DNA of 64,000 nucleotides from Zoogloeaceae bacterium (GTDB lineage Bacteria; Pseudomonadota; Gammaproteobacteria; Burkholderiales; Rhodocyclaceae). A model generated the notes under the pieces. It was given only the letters and a program-made list of their open reading frames with translations. It ran no database searches and was not told the DNA's origin. Positions within the stretch are counted from its first letter, which is position 1. Each line of letters begins with the position of its first letter. The stretch spans positions 1 through 64,000 of the forward strand of contig JACKLY010000005.1 in the NCBI GenBank assembly GCA_024235655.1, read 5' to 3'. The position numbers were made by a program, and so were the translations under genes. Of this stretch, positions 1-8,492 are shown one piece after another.

Positions 1-1
1 C

Positions 2-856
2 TATGCCTGGATCAACTGGGGAGACGCCGTTGCCATGAAGGGATGGGCGATTCCGTCGGCGACAGATATCGCCTTTGCCCTCGGCGTGCTTTCGCTCCTT
101 GGGAGCAGGGTTCCAGCCTCGCTCAAGATTTTCCTGATGACGCTGGCGATCATTGACGACCTTGGCGCGATTGTCATCATTGCCTTGTTTTACACGACCG
201 ATCTGTCTGTTGTTTCGCTGGCAATCGCTGGTGCAGCGTTGGCGATCCTTTTTGTAATGAATCGCAAGGGCGTGCTTAGTCTGACGCCGTATTTGCTGAT
301 CGGTGCCGTGCTCTGGGTGGCGGTTTTAAAATCCGGTGTGCATGCGACGCTGGCCGGTGTCGTGGCGGCTTTCTTCATACCCTTCCGAGCCGAACCCGGT
401 GAAAGCCAGACCAAGCTTGAGATGCTGGAGCATGACCTGCATCATGCCGTTGCGTTCGGCATTCTGCCCTTTTTTGCTTTTGCCAACGCTGGCGTGTCGC
501 TTCACGGGCTCTCTCTGGACTCATTCCTTCACCCGGTGCCGATGGGTATTGCGCTCGGGCTTTTTGTAGGGAAGCTGCTCGGGGTATTCGGTTTTTGCTG
601 GCTGGCGATCAGGATGTCGATTGCATCCCCTCCGGAAGGTGCGCGCCTGTCGCATCTTTTCGGCGTAGCGGGGTTGTGCGGAATCGGCTTCACGATGAGC
701 CTGTTTATAGGTTCGCTGGCGTTCGAGCAGGGCGGCCCGGATTATGCGATTGATGATCGTCTGGGGATTCTTCTTGGGTCTTTCGTGTCCGGTACGGTCG
801 GTTATCTCGTGTTGAGGTTCATTGCGCCGCCATGCAGGAGTGACGACGCGGCATGA
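2..856 (+). CDS. nhaA: Na+/H+ antiporter NhaA (5' end outside window)
   Basis: This is the C-terminal 284 residues of an NhaA-type sodium/proton antiporter of the inner membrane, which exports Na+ in exchange for protons. The frame is open to the left window edge, so the N-terminal quarter is missing. The motif ATDIAFAL carries the Asp equivalent to E. coli D133, and IIDDLGAI carries the paired aspartates (D163/D164) that bind the ion. FVGKLLGV contains the equivalent of K300. Hydrophobic segments fill most of the protein and it ends in the normal place with a short polar tail. Family knowledge gives the residue roles; the motifs are seen directly. The DNA that follows is degenerate, so no operon partner is visible. 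Confidence 0.95.
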   Translation, partial: YAWINWGDAVAMKGWAIPSATDIAFALGVLSLLGSRVPASLKIFLMTLAIIDDLGAIVIIALFYTTDLSVVSLAIAGAALAILFVMNRKGVLSLTPYLLIGAVLWVAVLKSGVHATLAGVVAAFFIPFRAEPGESQTKLEMLEHDLHHAVAFGILPFFAFANAGVSLHGLSLDSFLHPVPMGIALGLFVGKLLGVFGFCWLAIRMSIASPPEGARLSHLFGVAGLCGIGFTMSLFIGSLAFEQGGPDYAIDDRLGILLGSFVSGTVGYLVLRFIAPPCRSDDAA

Positions 857-986
857 AGGGTTGAAGGGGCGCGGCTTAATAATTTCTGATGCCTCCAGGC
901 GGCGACATTCCCCAAGGTGAATGCTCAGAAAAATAAAGGGGCGGCGAGCAGGGCAGCAATTACTGCCAGCTGTGCGTTCTGCCGTC

Positions 987-1101
987 GCTGGCCGGCTGGG
1001 CGTTCGTACTGTCCGTGGCCGTCTTCAGCACGAAGACAAAATATCACCCGCTCTGGTGTATCGCGGCAGGGGCGGTGCTGGGGGGGGCGGGGTTTGTCTA
1101 G
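987..1101 (+). pseudogene. Chromate transporter (CHR family) 3'-end remnant, copy A
   Basis: About 37 codons remain, reading LAGWAFVLSVAVFSTKTK and then YHPLWCIAAGAVLG up to a TAG stop. This is the same protein segment that ends the larger fragment directly downstream (copy B), with a long nearly identical DNA stretch around the STKT and YHPLWCIAAGAVLG codons. Upstream, from 857 to 986, I recognise no coding sequence. Short-chain CHR proteins are usually encoded by adjacent pairs of genes, so this looks like the eroded first member of such a pair. It cannot make a functional protein. Confidence 0.6.
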
Positions 1102-1536
1102 CTCGGGTGTAGGCTGACGTTAATTGATGCCGACCCCTTTAGTTGGCGCTCCCATCTCTATGCCATTGCCCAAGCAGCGCCGGGCCCCAACGTGCTGGTG
1201 GTGACGCTGATCGGCTGGAAAGTTGCCGGGCTGGCCGGTGCGATCACCGCCACGGCAGCGATCTGCCTGCCGATGAGCGTGGTGGTCTATCTGGCCTATG
1301 GGCACTGGGAGAATTATCGTGCCGCACGCTGGCGGAGCGCTATCCAGATCGACGTGGCACCGTTCGCGGTCGGGCTGATCTTCTCGGGGGCGCTGCTGGT
1401 CGGCCAGTCCGCCGGGCTGGGCTGGGCCGGCTGGGCGTTTGTGCTGGCCGTGGCGGCATTCAGCACGAAGACAAGGTATCACCCGCTCTGGTGTATCGCC
1501 GCGGGCGCAGTGCTGGGGGTGGCCGATCTCGTCTAG
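1102..1536 (+). pseudogene. Chromate transporter (CHR family) fragment, copy B, N-terminus lost
   Basis: The open frame runs from the copy A stop to TAG and encodes a CHR-family segment with the family hallmark AQAAPGPNVLVVTLIGW. CHR proteins are membrane transporters that move chromate or sulfate. No ATG or convincing ribosome site precedes the homologous part, and the first roughly 40 residues of a short-chain CHR protein, including its first membrane segment, are absent. The first usable start, GTG at 1192, falls inside the conserved motif. I therefore call it a truncated pseudogene. If translated from GTG it would be a 114-residue membrane fragment. Confidence 0.6.
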
Positions 1537-1865
1537 GCAGCGCGGCTGTGCCTGTCTTGCTACGTTCGCACAGGCTGGCAATCACGCCGTCGCGATTCTG
1601 GGACTCCCATTTGCCTTCAAGCGACGTGAGCGTGAGTTCGATGCCGACGATGGCGGCGAGCATCTTCTCGATGTAATCGGCCTGGAATTCCATATTGGAA
1701 ATTTTGACAACATCCCACCGCGCTCGCGCAATCAAACAATATTTTTTCGCTATCTATCAAGACTGCTCTGTCTGCCATTTCTAGAATATATCCGTCAATT
1801 CCAGCTGGGGCAGATAGCCGCTTGGTTGTGACGAACGGAACTAGGTGCTGCAACTGGAGAAGAGT
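1537..1865. other. Intergenic stretch with gene debris
   Basis: Apart from the paiB remnant at 1571-1678, no gene is visible. From 1690 to 1810 the DNA is AT-rich compared with its surroundings. A perfect TTGACA at 1704-1709 could be a -35 element for the SRPBCC gene that starts at 1866, but no good -10 hexamer lies 16-18 bases downstream. Confidence 0.5.
1571..1678 (-). pseudogene. paiB remnant (C-terminal fragment of FMN-binding PaiB family)
   Basis: On the minus strand 36 codons read DYIEKMLAAIVGIELTLTSL and continue EGKWESQNRDGVIASL. The intact PaiB at 4625-5275 contains EYIEKMLAAIVGIELTLTSL at the same place, and the DNA of the two copies is nearly identical over about 70 bases. Compared with intact PaiB the remnant has lost several residues between SQN and the following Gly-Val. 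No start codon and no N-terminal part are present. Both copies have the same orientation, so they form direct repeats around a three-gene cassette. Confidence 0.65.
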
Positions 1866-2897
1866 ATGAAGCGGAATGGCAGGACATGGAATAACGGCAA
1901 TCTGGATCTGAGCGGCGTGAAGATGAAGCGCAAACTGGGAAGTTACCGGGCTACCATTGGTTCCCCACGCGAAAATGTGCTTGTGCGCATTACTCAGTTC
2001 TTCGCCTCTCAGCGCGACGATACCCACTGGGTTGTCACGGAGACAAGTGCGCATCTTGTGGGCGCTGTTCTCATAAAACCAGACCTAGCCATCGGCAAGC
2101 TGGAAATCGGACTATCAGCGTGTGATGAAGGCACCCTGCTAAGTCTCGATTTTGTCTATACGGCTATCAGTGTGCCGGGCAACGCGCTTTTCGACGATCA
2201 GCTTGAGAACCGAATCCAGATGATGCTGCCGGCCTTTGTTCAGGCCCTTCAAGGGGGCAGTACCCCTGATGAAATCAGTCTGCCAGGCCAAGGGCCGGTA
2301 TCGAGCTTGCCAAACTCCTTCCGGCCGGAAAGTGCGGGAACCAGCCACGAAGTCATTGTGCGAGGAGGTGCGGACGAATGTTTTGCACTTGCCTGTCCGG
2401 TCGCAGAGCTGGACTGGATCGACAGCTGGCAGTTTCATCTGCTCTATTCGGACAGTGGACACAACGAAGATAACTGCATCTTCATCGAAGCGATGACAGG
2501 ATTTGCGGTTCTCCGTGTAGCTGGAGCCGACACCTACTGGTATACGACCTTGTATAACCCTGGTGCTCGACAGTTCCAAGCCGTGCTGCTGACGGGGGAT
2601 TTCATCATTGGCAGATTATCCTTGGAGGTCGATGCGATCGGGAATGGCAGTTCCAGGCTGCGCTGGACCCTGACTTACACCGGCCTCAACGAGGGAGGGA
2701 ATCGAATCATCCTCGAAAGTGGATTTGAAACCAGGGTCGCAAACATGCTGCGCTTCATTGCGAATTCCGCCAAGCACTTCATGCAAACCGGCGATATTTT
2801 GCGATTGCCTGTTAGTAGAAAAGCCAGGCTGGCTCTATCGCTTCTTTTTTCGGTCGTGGCGAAACGTTTCCGAAAGCGGCTTTCTGCCGCACGATAA
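1866..2897 (+). CDS. Protein with SRPBCC-like C-terminal domain, function unknown
   Basis: A 343-residue soluble protein with no signal peptide. The second half (about residues 165-320) has the look of the SRPBCC/polyketide-cyclase fold: a CPVAELDWIDSW segment, then the pattern in which an acidic cofactor or lipid pocket protein reads WYTTLYNP and later SSRLRWTLTYTGLN. The first half (about 30-130) may be a second, diverged copy of the same fold. ATG at 1866 is chosen because GGAG lies six bases upstream; a GTG at 1845 is in frame but lacks such a site. It precedes a hot-dog thioesterase by 64 bases on the same strand, suggesting a shared lipid or acyl substrate, but that is inference. Confidence 0.6.
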   Translation: MKRNGRTWNNGNLDLSGVKMKRKLGSYRATIGSPRENVLVRITQFFASQRDDTHWVVTETSAHLVGAVLIKPDLAIGKLEIGLSACDEGTLLSLDFVYTAISVPGNALFDDQLENRIQMMLPAFVQALQGGSTPDEISLPGQGPVSSLPNSFRPESAGTSHEVIVRGGADECFALACPVAELDWIDSWQFHLLYSDSGHNEDNCIFIEAMTGFAVLRVAGADTYWYTTLYNPGARQFQAVLLTGDFIIGRLSLEVDAIGNGSSRLRWTLTYTGLNEGGNRIILESGFETRVANMLRFIANSAKHFMQTGDILRLPVSRKARLALSLLFSVVAKRFRKRLSAAR

Positions 2898-2961
2898 TTG
2901 AAGGAAGCATGATGCTAATGAGGAACAGAAATTTGGCGGCGTGAGGTCGTAACAGCGATAT

Positions 2962-3414
2962 ATGACAAGCGAAATGCCTGAAATCCGTCACCAGAAAGAA
3001 AAATCGGTGATCACCCTCAAAGTGCGCGGCTATCACGTTGACGTATTCGGTCACGTCAACCACGCTCGATACCTTGAGTTTCTCGAGGAAGCCCGCTGGG
3101 CTTTCTTCGATGATTGGCCGGTCCTGACCGCCGCACTTCACGCCAGGAGTATCGTTCATGCCGTCGTCAATATCACTGCTGACTACAAGAGCCAAGCCAC
3201 TGTTGGCGATCTGCTAAGGGTCGAAACGGCGCCTGTTCGGGTCGGCAATTCCAGCCTTGTGGTCGCTCAGTCGATCAAGCAGATGGGTACTGGGAAGCCG
3301 GTCGTTGATGCCAAGATCACCAGCGTTTTTCTGGAGTCGGCCAGCGGCAAGACGACATCGATTCGTGACGATTTTCTCTCTCATTGGCCGCGCTTGTCTG
3401 AAGAATATCGGTAG
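2962..3414 (+). CDS. Acyl-CoA thioesterase, hot-dog fold (4HBT/FadM-like)
   Basis: This 150-residue protein has the 4-hydroxybenzoyl-CoA thioesterase signature near its N-terminus: VRGYHVDVFGHVNHARYLEF, where the Asp of the HVD segment is the catalytic acid and HVNHARY starts the long central helix. The later part forms the remaining strands of a single hot-dog domain. Such enzymes hydrolyse acyl-CoA thioesters in the cytoplasm. The ribosome site before ATG 2962 is poor. The gene converges with the AraC-type regulator and leaves only 12 bases between the two stops. Substrate chain length cannot be told from the sequence. Confidence 0.8.
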   Translation: MTSEMPEIRHQKEKSVITLKVRGYHVDVFGHVNHARYLEFLEEARWAFFDDWPVLTAALHARSIVHAVVNITADYKSQATVGDLLRVETAPVRVGNSSLVVAQSIKQMGTGKPVVDAKITSVFLESASGKTTSIRDDFLSHWPRLSEEYR

Positions 3415-3426
3415 CCTGAACAGCAT

Positions 3427-4434
3427 TTATATCTGTGCTGCCGAATGATTCTCGGCGCCTTGTTTGCTCTGGCGAAAAGAATACGGGGTGTGCCCGGTCC
3501 ACCGCTTGAAGGCGTGGTTGAAGGCGCACTGGTCGGAATAGCCCACGAGGAAAGCAACCTCAGAGACTTGCAGAGCCCCCTCGGTAAGCAGGTGTGATGC
3601 TTTTTCCATACGTACCTTGTTTAACAGCTTCTGAAAGCTCGTGCCGTCACTGCGCAACTTCGACTGCAATACCCGCCCGCTCATTCCCATTTGGCTTGCA
3701 ATGCGGGCCAAAACCGGTTGGCCGTCACCAATGGCTAAGCCCAGCAGTCGTATCACCTTTGATGTTGTTGTCTCCTCGCTTCTGGCTCTGCTCAATAACT
3801 GTTCGGCGTATCCGTCCAGCACCACGAGCAGTTCCCTGCTGTGTGGTGCCACGGGCACGGTCAGAAGCTCGGCCGGAAAGAAAACGGCAAGCTCCGGGGC
3901 TCCAAACGTGAGGTTTCGGCCAAAGATTCTCTCGTGCTCGCGAATACTGGTCGGGCGGGGGTGGGTAAATGTTACGCGCAGATCTAGTGGGCGCTCGGCC
4001 AACTGGCGCAGGATTGAAACGGCTAGGCTGGCAATGCACTCTGCTTGTTGGCGATGCAGTGCAGGTTGGCTCTGCCAGGTCAGAACCGCTGACTTTCCAG
4101 ATGTTATGAGCGTGGGCTGAACAAGGTCGGCTACTACCGCGTGATAGCGACACAGACGCTGTAGTGCGCAGCCCACGGAAGGGCTCGCCAGCATTGCGGC
4201 GAACAGCACATTGCTTGCGGGAAACGCCCCTTTGACTTCACCAAGGTGAAGCCCGAGATTGATGTCCCCCGATCTTTGCTCCAAAGCTTTCCAGATCGAG
4301 AAAAGCTGCTTTCCGTCTACCCATCCGGAATCTGTACGCTGATCCAGGCCCAACTCCGCGACGAGATCATGACCAATACGAGCCTTCGCGCCGCGGACAA
4401 GCAATAGCAAAAGATCGTGTGACAGACTGAACAT
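3427..4434 (-). CDS. AraC family transcriptional regulator
   Basis: A 335-residue cytoplasmic regulator. The N-terminal two thirds resemble the arabinose-binding-like domain found in OruR/VirF-type AraC proteins (GLHLGEVKGAFPASNVLFAA). The C-terminal 100 residues hold the two helix-turn-helix motifs: QMGMSGRVLQSKLRSDGTSF and later VAFLVGYSDQCAFNHAFKRW, followed by the conserved TGHTPYSFRQ. ATG at 4434 has an AAGGGG ribosome site a few bases upstream. Its probable targets are the convergent SRPBCC and thioesterase genes, which have no other local regulator; this is inferred from neighbourhood only. Confidence 0.88.
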   Translation of the reverse strand: MFSLSHDLLLLLVRGAKARIGHDLVAELGLDQRTDSGWVDGKQLFSIWKALEQRSGDINLGLHLGEVKGAFPASNVLFAAMLASPSVGCALQRLCRYHAVVADLVQPTLITSGKSAVLTWQSQPALHRQQAECIASLAVSILRQLAERPLDLRVTFTHPRPTSIREHERIFGRNLTFGAPELAVFFPAELLTVPVAPHSRELLVVLDGYAEQLLSRARSEETTTSKVIRLLGLAIGDGQPVLARIASQMGMSGRVLQSKLRSDGTSFQKLLNKVRMEKASHLLTEGALQVSEVAFLVGYSDQCAFNHAFKRWTGHTPYSFRQSKQGAENHSAAQI

Positions 4435-4451
4435 GCCAACCCCTTTTCCTT

Positions 4452-4619
4452 CTATATGCGCCGCATGGCACCCAGATGTGCGAATGCCAGCTTGAACAAG
4501 CGGCTGGCTGTATTATCGGCCATCTGGTTGGCCGACAGGACCAGGCGTTTCCCTGCCAGTTCGGCGATGGGGAGGAGCAACTTCGGCACGGCCTTGCCCA
4601 ACTTTAGCGGTAACAGCGG
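4452..4619 (-). other. Possible gene remnant (55-codon open segment without start)
   Basis: Between paiB and the AraC regulator the minus strand has 55 protein-like codons ending in TAG at 4452, for example AELAGKRLVLSANQMADNTA. The frame is closed by TAA at 4620-4622 and there is no suitable start codon with a ribosome site. The composition looks like the C-terminus of a real protein, but I do not recognise the family. It may be debris left when the adjacent cassette moved in. Confidence 0.25.
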
Positions 4620-4624
4620 TTAGG

Positions 4625-5275
4625 TCAATGCTCGCTCGGAGCGGCTTTGTTGCAAGTGACCAGTCCCGCCATACGCCGTGCGTCATCGGTGCCGAGCGCT
4701 TGAAGCCCCTGCACGACTCCGCTGCGGTTGTCTTCCGACTGGTTCTGGCTGATTTTCCATTTGCCTTCGAGCGAGGTGAGTGTCAGTTCGATGCCGACGA
4801 TGGCGGCGAGCATCTTCTCGATGTACTCGGGGGGCGTGTCGCTCACCGCCCACGGTTCGGCGAAGGCAGATTCCTGCTGCTGCGTCAGCGACTCGACCTG
4901 CGTGCGCAGCCAGTTGGCGTCATGGATGACGCGCAGCGGGCCGCGGGCGTGCACCACGGCGTAGTTCCAGGTGGGTACTACCTTGCCGTGTTCGCGCTTG
5001 GTCGGGTACCACGACGGGGTGATGTAGGCCTCCGGGCCGTGGAAGATGGCGAGCGCGTCGATGTCGGCGCGCAGGGCCTTCCACATCGGGTTGGCGCGGG
5101 CGACGTGGCCGCGCAGGACGGTGCTGCCATCAGCAGCGGTATCGAGGATCAGCGGTACGTGGTCAGCGTTCAGCCCGGCTTCGCCCATGGTCACCAGCGT
5201 GGCCAGCGGATGCTCGCGCATCAGCGCGTGCAGGGCCTTCGGCCTCGATTCAGCGAAGTGGGCGGGGCAGTACAT
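4625..5275 (-). CDS. paiB: PaiB-like FMN-binding negative transcriptional regulator
   Basis: A 216-residue protein of the PaiB family, which folds as a flavin-reductase-like split barrel and is named for the Bacillus regulator of proteolytic enzymes. Typical motifs are visible: MYCPAHFAE at the start, LIGT-like LVTMGEAGLNADHVPLI, HVARANPMW, the ITPSWYPTKREHGKVVPTWN stretch, and the C-terminal YIEKMLAAIVGIE with LEGKWK. I start at the ATG at 5275 because all family homology begins there and the longer frame reads through the nitroreductase end. It lies 10 bases after the nitroreductase stop, so hisC, nitroreductase and paiB are probably one transcript. Confidence 0.88.
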   Translation of the reverse strand: MYCPAHFAESRPKALHALMREHPLATLVTMGEAGLNADHVPLILDTAADGSTVLRGHVARANPMWKALRADIDALAIFHGPEAYITPSWYPTKREHGKVVPTWNYAVVHARGPLRVIHDANWLRTQVESLTQQQESAFAEPWAVSDTPPEYIEKMLAAIVGIELTLTSLEGKWKISQNQSEDNRSGVVQGLQALGTDDARRMAGLVTCNKAAPSEH

Positions 5276-5285
5276 CTGTGGTGTG

Positions 5286-5975
5286 TCAAAAACCGCGGAA
5301 GCTGGTGAAGCCTGCAGCCGGCTCACGCTCGGTTTCCAGCTTGTTCTCGGGGGCTGTTGGGTCGGCATGGCCGAGCGACATGCCGCAAAGCACCAGTTCG
5401 TTTTCAGGAATGCCGAGCACCTCGCGGATGGTCTGATGATAGTCGGCAAAGGCGGCCTGGGCGCAGGTGTCCAGGCCACGTGCGCGGGCTGCAGTCATCA
5501 GGTTGGCCATAAACATGCCGTAGTCGATGAACATGCCTTGGCCGAGCTGGCGATCCATGGTGAAAATGAAACCGACCGGTGCGTCGAAAAACTGATAGTT
5601 GCGCCCGGTTTGCTCCTTCATGCGTTCCTTGTCACCTTTGCCGATGCCGAGCAGGCCATAAAGGTCGAAGCCGATCTTGCGCCGGCGCGACAGCCATGGG
5701 TCAGCCCATTCGGTCGGGTAGTAGTCGAACTCACGGCCATCCATGCCGGTACTGTTGAACTTGTCGAGGATAGCCCTGGACAGGGCCTCCTTTTCCTCAC
5801 CGGCAAGTGCATAGACTTTCCATGGCTGGACATTGGTGCCGGACGGGGCGCGGGCGGCGATTTCGAGCAACTCGCTGACCGTGGCCTTGCTGACCGGTGT
5901 TGGCAGAAAGCGGCGGATCGAGCGGCGCGAGGTGATGGCGTGGTCAACGTGGGCGGCGGCAACTGGATCGTACAT
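5286..5975 (-). CDS. Nitroreductase family protein (FMN-dependent)
   Basis: A 229-residue oxidoreductase of the NfsB/FRP superfamily, expected to be a homodimeric FMN enzyme reducing nitro compounds or quinones with NAD(P)H. The N-terminal FMN phosphate-binding motif is SRRSIRRFLPTPVSKATV, followed by ARAPSGTNVQPWKVYAL. The C-terminal FMN-contacting segment is LGIPENELVLCGMSLGHAD. The ATG at 5975 sits two bases past the hisC stop, and the hisC 3' end supplies a GGAGATC ribosome site, so the two are translationally coupled. The actual substrate is unknown. Confidence 0.9.
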   Translation of the reverse strand: MYDPVAAAHVDHAITSRRSIRRFLPTPVSKATVSELLEIAARAPSGTNVQPWKVYALAGEEKEALSRAILDKFNSTGMDGREFDYYPTEWADPWLSRRRKIGFDLYGLLGIGKGDKERMKEQTGRNYQFFDAPVGFIFTMDRQLGQGMFIDYGMFMANLMTAARARGLDTCAQAAFADYHQTIREVLGIPENELVLCGMSLGHADPTAPENKLETEREPAAGFTSFRGF

Positions 5976-5977
5976 GT

Positions 5978-7072
5978 TCAAAGGATCTCCCTCAGGGCGG
6001 CAAGCAGCAGCATGCATTCGTCGTCAGTGCCAATGGTGATGCGCAGATACTGCTCGATGCGCGACTGGCGGAAGTGACGAACGATGATGCTGCGTTCACG
6101 AAGTGCGGCAGACAAGGTGGCGGCATCGTGCTGCGGATGCCGCGTGAAAATGAAATTGGCTGCGGAAGGCAGGGTGTCGAAGCCGAGCTTCTGCATTTCT
6201 GCGACGAGTGCATCGCGGCTCTTCATCACTGCCTTGCGGGTCTGCTCGAAATGGCGCAGGTCTTCCATCGCGGCAACGGCGCCGGCCAGTGCCAGGCGGT
6301 CGAGTGGGTAGGAATTGAAGCTGTTTTTGACCCGCTCCAGTCCGGCAATCAGTTCGGGTTGGCCGATGGCGTAGCCGACGCGCAATCCTGCCAGCGAGCG
6401 CGATTTTGACAGGGTGTGTACCACCAGCAGATTCGGATAACGACTGACCAGCGAGACTGCGGAAGGAATCTCAAGTGCAGCAAAGTCGATATAGGCCTCG
6501 TCGAGGACCACGACCGAATCCGGGTTGCCGGCCACGATCTTCTCGACCTCGGACAAGGGCAGGAGCCGTCCGGTGGGGGCATTGGGGTTCGGGAAGATAA
6601 TGCCGCCATTGGGCTTCAGGTACGCATCGGCTTCAAGCTCGAATTGTGCGTTCAAGGCCACCTGTTCGTAGTCGATGCCATACAGGCCGCAATACACCGG
6701 GTAAAAGCTGTAAGTGATGTCCGGGTAGAGAATCGGACGCTCATGCTTGAGCAAGCCCTGAAATGCATGCGCCAGCACTTCATCCGAGCCGTTGCCAACG
6801 AAAACATGGGCCGGCGTAATGCCTGCGGATGCAAAGTGACGGGCAACCGCGGCCTTGAGCCGGTCGGCATTCGGGTCGGGGTACAGGCGCAGGTTGCTGC
6901 CATCGGCCTTGCCATTGGCAGAGAGTTCAGCGGTGATCGCGGCGATTGCCTGCGGGCTGGGCGGGTAGGGGTTCTCGTTGGTGTTGAGCTTGATCAGCTT
7001 CGAGAGCTTGGGTTGCTCGCCGGGAACGTAAGGGGTCAGGCCGCGGGTAACGGCACTCCAGTATTTGCTCAT
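5978..7072 (-). CDS. hisC: Histidinol-phosphate aminotransferase
   Basis: A 364-residue PLP enzyme of aminotransferase fold type I that converts imidazole acetol phosphate and glutamate to histidinol phosphate. Seen in the sequence: LNTNENPYPPSP near the N-terminus, FVGNGSDEVLAHAF, PNPNAPTGRLLP, VVLDEAYIDFA, and the PLP-lysine region HTLSKSRSLAGLRVGYAIG. The gene is on the minus strand, divergent from hisB, with 127 bases between the two starts, instead of lying in the usual run with the other his genes. A nitroreductase and paiB follow it directly. Confidence 0.95.
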   Translation of the reverse strand: MSKYWSAVTRGLTPYVPGEQPKLSKLIKLNTNENPYPPSPQAIAAITAELSANGKADGSNLRLYPDPNADRLKAAVARHFASAGITPAHVFVGNGSDEVLAHAFQGLLKHERPILYPDITYSFYPVYCGLYGIDYEQVALNAQFELEADAYLKPNGGIIFPNPNAPTGRLLPLSEVEKIVAGNPDSVVVLDEAYIDFAALEIPSAVSLVSRYPNLLVVHTLSKSRSLAGLRVGYAIGQPELIAGLERVKNSFNSYPLDRLALAGAVAAMEDLRHFEQTRKAVMKSRDALVAEMQKLGFDTLPSAANFIFTRHPQHDAATLSAALRERSIIVRHFRQSRIEQYLRITIGTDDECMLLLAALREIL

Positions 7073-7199
7073 GAGAATGTGTGGGCTCGGCTAGACTTCG
7101 TTTTCAGACCGCAGGAAGGTTGAAATGGTATCATGGCCGCCTGTTCCAATCCCTTGCGGCGCAAAGCGCGCGCGAACCAAGTGCGAAGAGTGCTCAACC

Positions 7200-7787
7200 A
7201 TGCGGCAAGCTGAAATTACACGCAACACACTGGAGACCCAGGTCTCGGTCAAGATCAACCTTGATGGTACAGGCGTCGGGCGCTTTGAAACCGGCGTTCC
7301 TTTCCTTGACCACATGCTCGATCAGATTGCCCGTCATGGCGCGATTGATCTCGAGGTCGTGGCCAAGGGCGACCTGCATATCGATGCACACCATACGGTG
7401 GAAGACATCGGTATCACGCTCGGCCAGGCACTGACCAAGGCGCTCGGCGACAAGAAAGGCCTGCGTCGTTACGGACACGCCTATGTGCCACTGGACGAGG
7501 CGTTGTCACGCGTTGTCGTCGATCTGTCGGGTCGTCCGGGGCTGGAATTCCACGTGCCTTTCACCCGCGCCTGGATCGGGCAGTTCGATGTCGATCTGGT
7601 GAACGAGTTTTTTCAGGGCGTGGTCAATCACGCGCTGATGACGATCCATGTCGACAACCTGCGTGGCAACAATGCGCACCATCAGGCAGAAACGGTGTTC
7701 AAGGCTTTCGGCCGGGCGCTGCGCATGGCCGCCGAGCTTGATCCGCGTGCCGCTGGTGCCATTCCTTCGACCAAGGGTGCCCTGTAA
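7200..7787 (+). CDS. hisB: Imidazoleglycerol-phosphate dehydratase
   Basis: A 195-residue monofunctional HisB that dehydrates imidazole glycerol phosphate to imidazole acetol phosphate using Mn2+. Metal-binding His/Glu motifs are clear: FLDHMLDQIARHG, HIDAHHTVEDIGI, and NNAHHQAETVFKAFGRAL. I start at ATG 7200 because the family begins with RxAEITRNT and a GAAGAG site lies upstream; the longer open frame to 7125 is not homologous. The phosphatase half found in enterobacterial HisB is absent, as usual in betaproteobacteria. Its TAA overlaps the hisH ATG by one base. Confidence 0.96.
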   Translation: MRQAEITRNTLETQVSVKINLDGTGVGRFETGVPFLDHMLDQIARHGAIDLEVVAKGDLHIDAHHTVEDIGITLGQALTKALGDKKGLRRYGHAYVPLDEALSRVVVDLSGRPGLEFHVPFTRAWIGQFDVDLVNEFFQGVVNHALMTIHVDNLRGNNAHHQAETVFKAFGRALRMAAELDPRAAGAIPSTKGAL

Positions 7788-8431
7788 TGGCAAGAGGCAA
7801 CATTGTCGTAGTTGACTACGGCATGGGTAACTTGCGTTCGGTTACCAAGGCGCTGGAACATGTTGCCGGTGGCAAGCCGGTCCAGGTGACGGCCGATCCG
7901 GCTGTTGTTGCGGCTGCCGAGCGTGTTGTCGTACCGGGTCAGGGGGCGATGCCGGACTGCATGCGGGAACTGGCTGCCTGTGGTTTGCGTCAGGCGGTGA
8001 TTGAGGCTGCTGCCAGCAAGCCCTTTCTCGGTATCTGTATTGGCCAGCAAATGCTGTTCGAGCATTCCGAAGAAGGTGATGTGCCTTGCCTTGGCATCCT
8101 GCCCGGGCATGTGCGCCGCTTTCCTGCCGAGAAGATGTTTGCTGCTGATGGCCTCAAGCTGAAAGTGCCGCACATGGGCTGGAACAATGTTCGGCAGACC
8201 ATGGCGCACCCGTTGTGGCAGGGTATCGAGGATGGTTCGCGCTTCTATTTCGTGCACAGCTATTACGTTGCGCCGGAGGATGCCGCATGCATGGCCGGGG
8301 CGACCGAGTACGGCGTGCCCTTTACCAGCGCCTGTGCGCGGGATAATATCTTTGCCGTTCAATGCCATCCGGAGAAGAGCGCGCAAGCGGGCTTGCGCCT
8401 CCTTGCCAACTTTATCGACTGGAACCCCTAA
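7787..8431 (+). CDS. hisH: Imidazole glycerol phosphate synthase, glutaminase subunit
   Basis: A 214-residue class I glutamine amidotransferase that supplies ammonia to HisF. The start VVDYGMGNLRSV, the nucleophile elbow FLGICIGQQMLFEHS with catalytic Cys, and the C-terminal His-Glu pair in FAVQCHPEKSAQAG are all present. It forms the heterodimeric HisHF synthase with the product of the hisF gene 0.8 kb downstream. Start codon overlaps the hisB stop (TAATG), typical of translational coupling. Confidence 0.96.
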   Translation: MARGNIVVVDYGMGNLRSVTKALEHVAGGKPVQVTADPAVVAAAERVVVPGQGAMPDCMRELAACGLRQAVIEAAASKPFLGICIGQQMLFEHSEEGDVPCLGILPGHVRRFPAEKMFAADGLKLKVPHMGWNNVRQTMAHPLWQGIEDGSRFYFVHSYYVAPEDAACMAGATEYGVPFTSACARDNIFAVQCHPEKSAQAGLRLLANFIDWNP

Positions 8432-8492
8432 TTCGCTGGCTGCCTGATGCAGCCTTATCGGTTTCTCTTGTATTACTAGTGACACTACCCAC

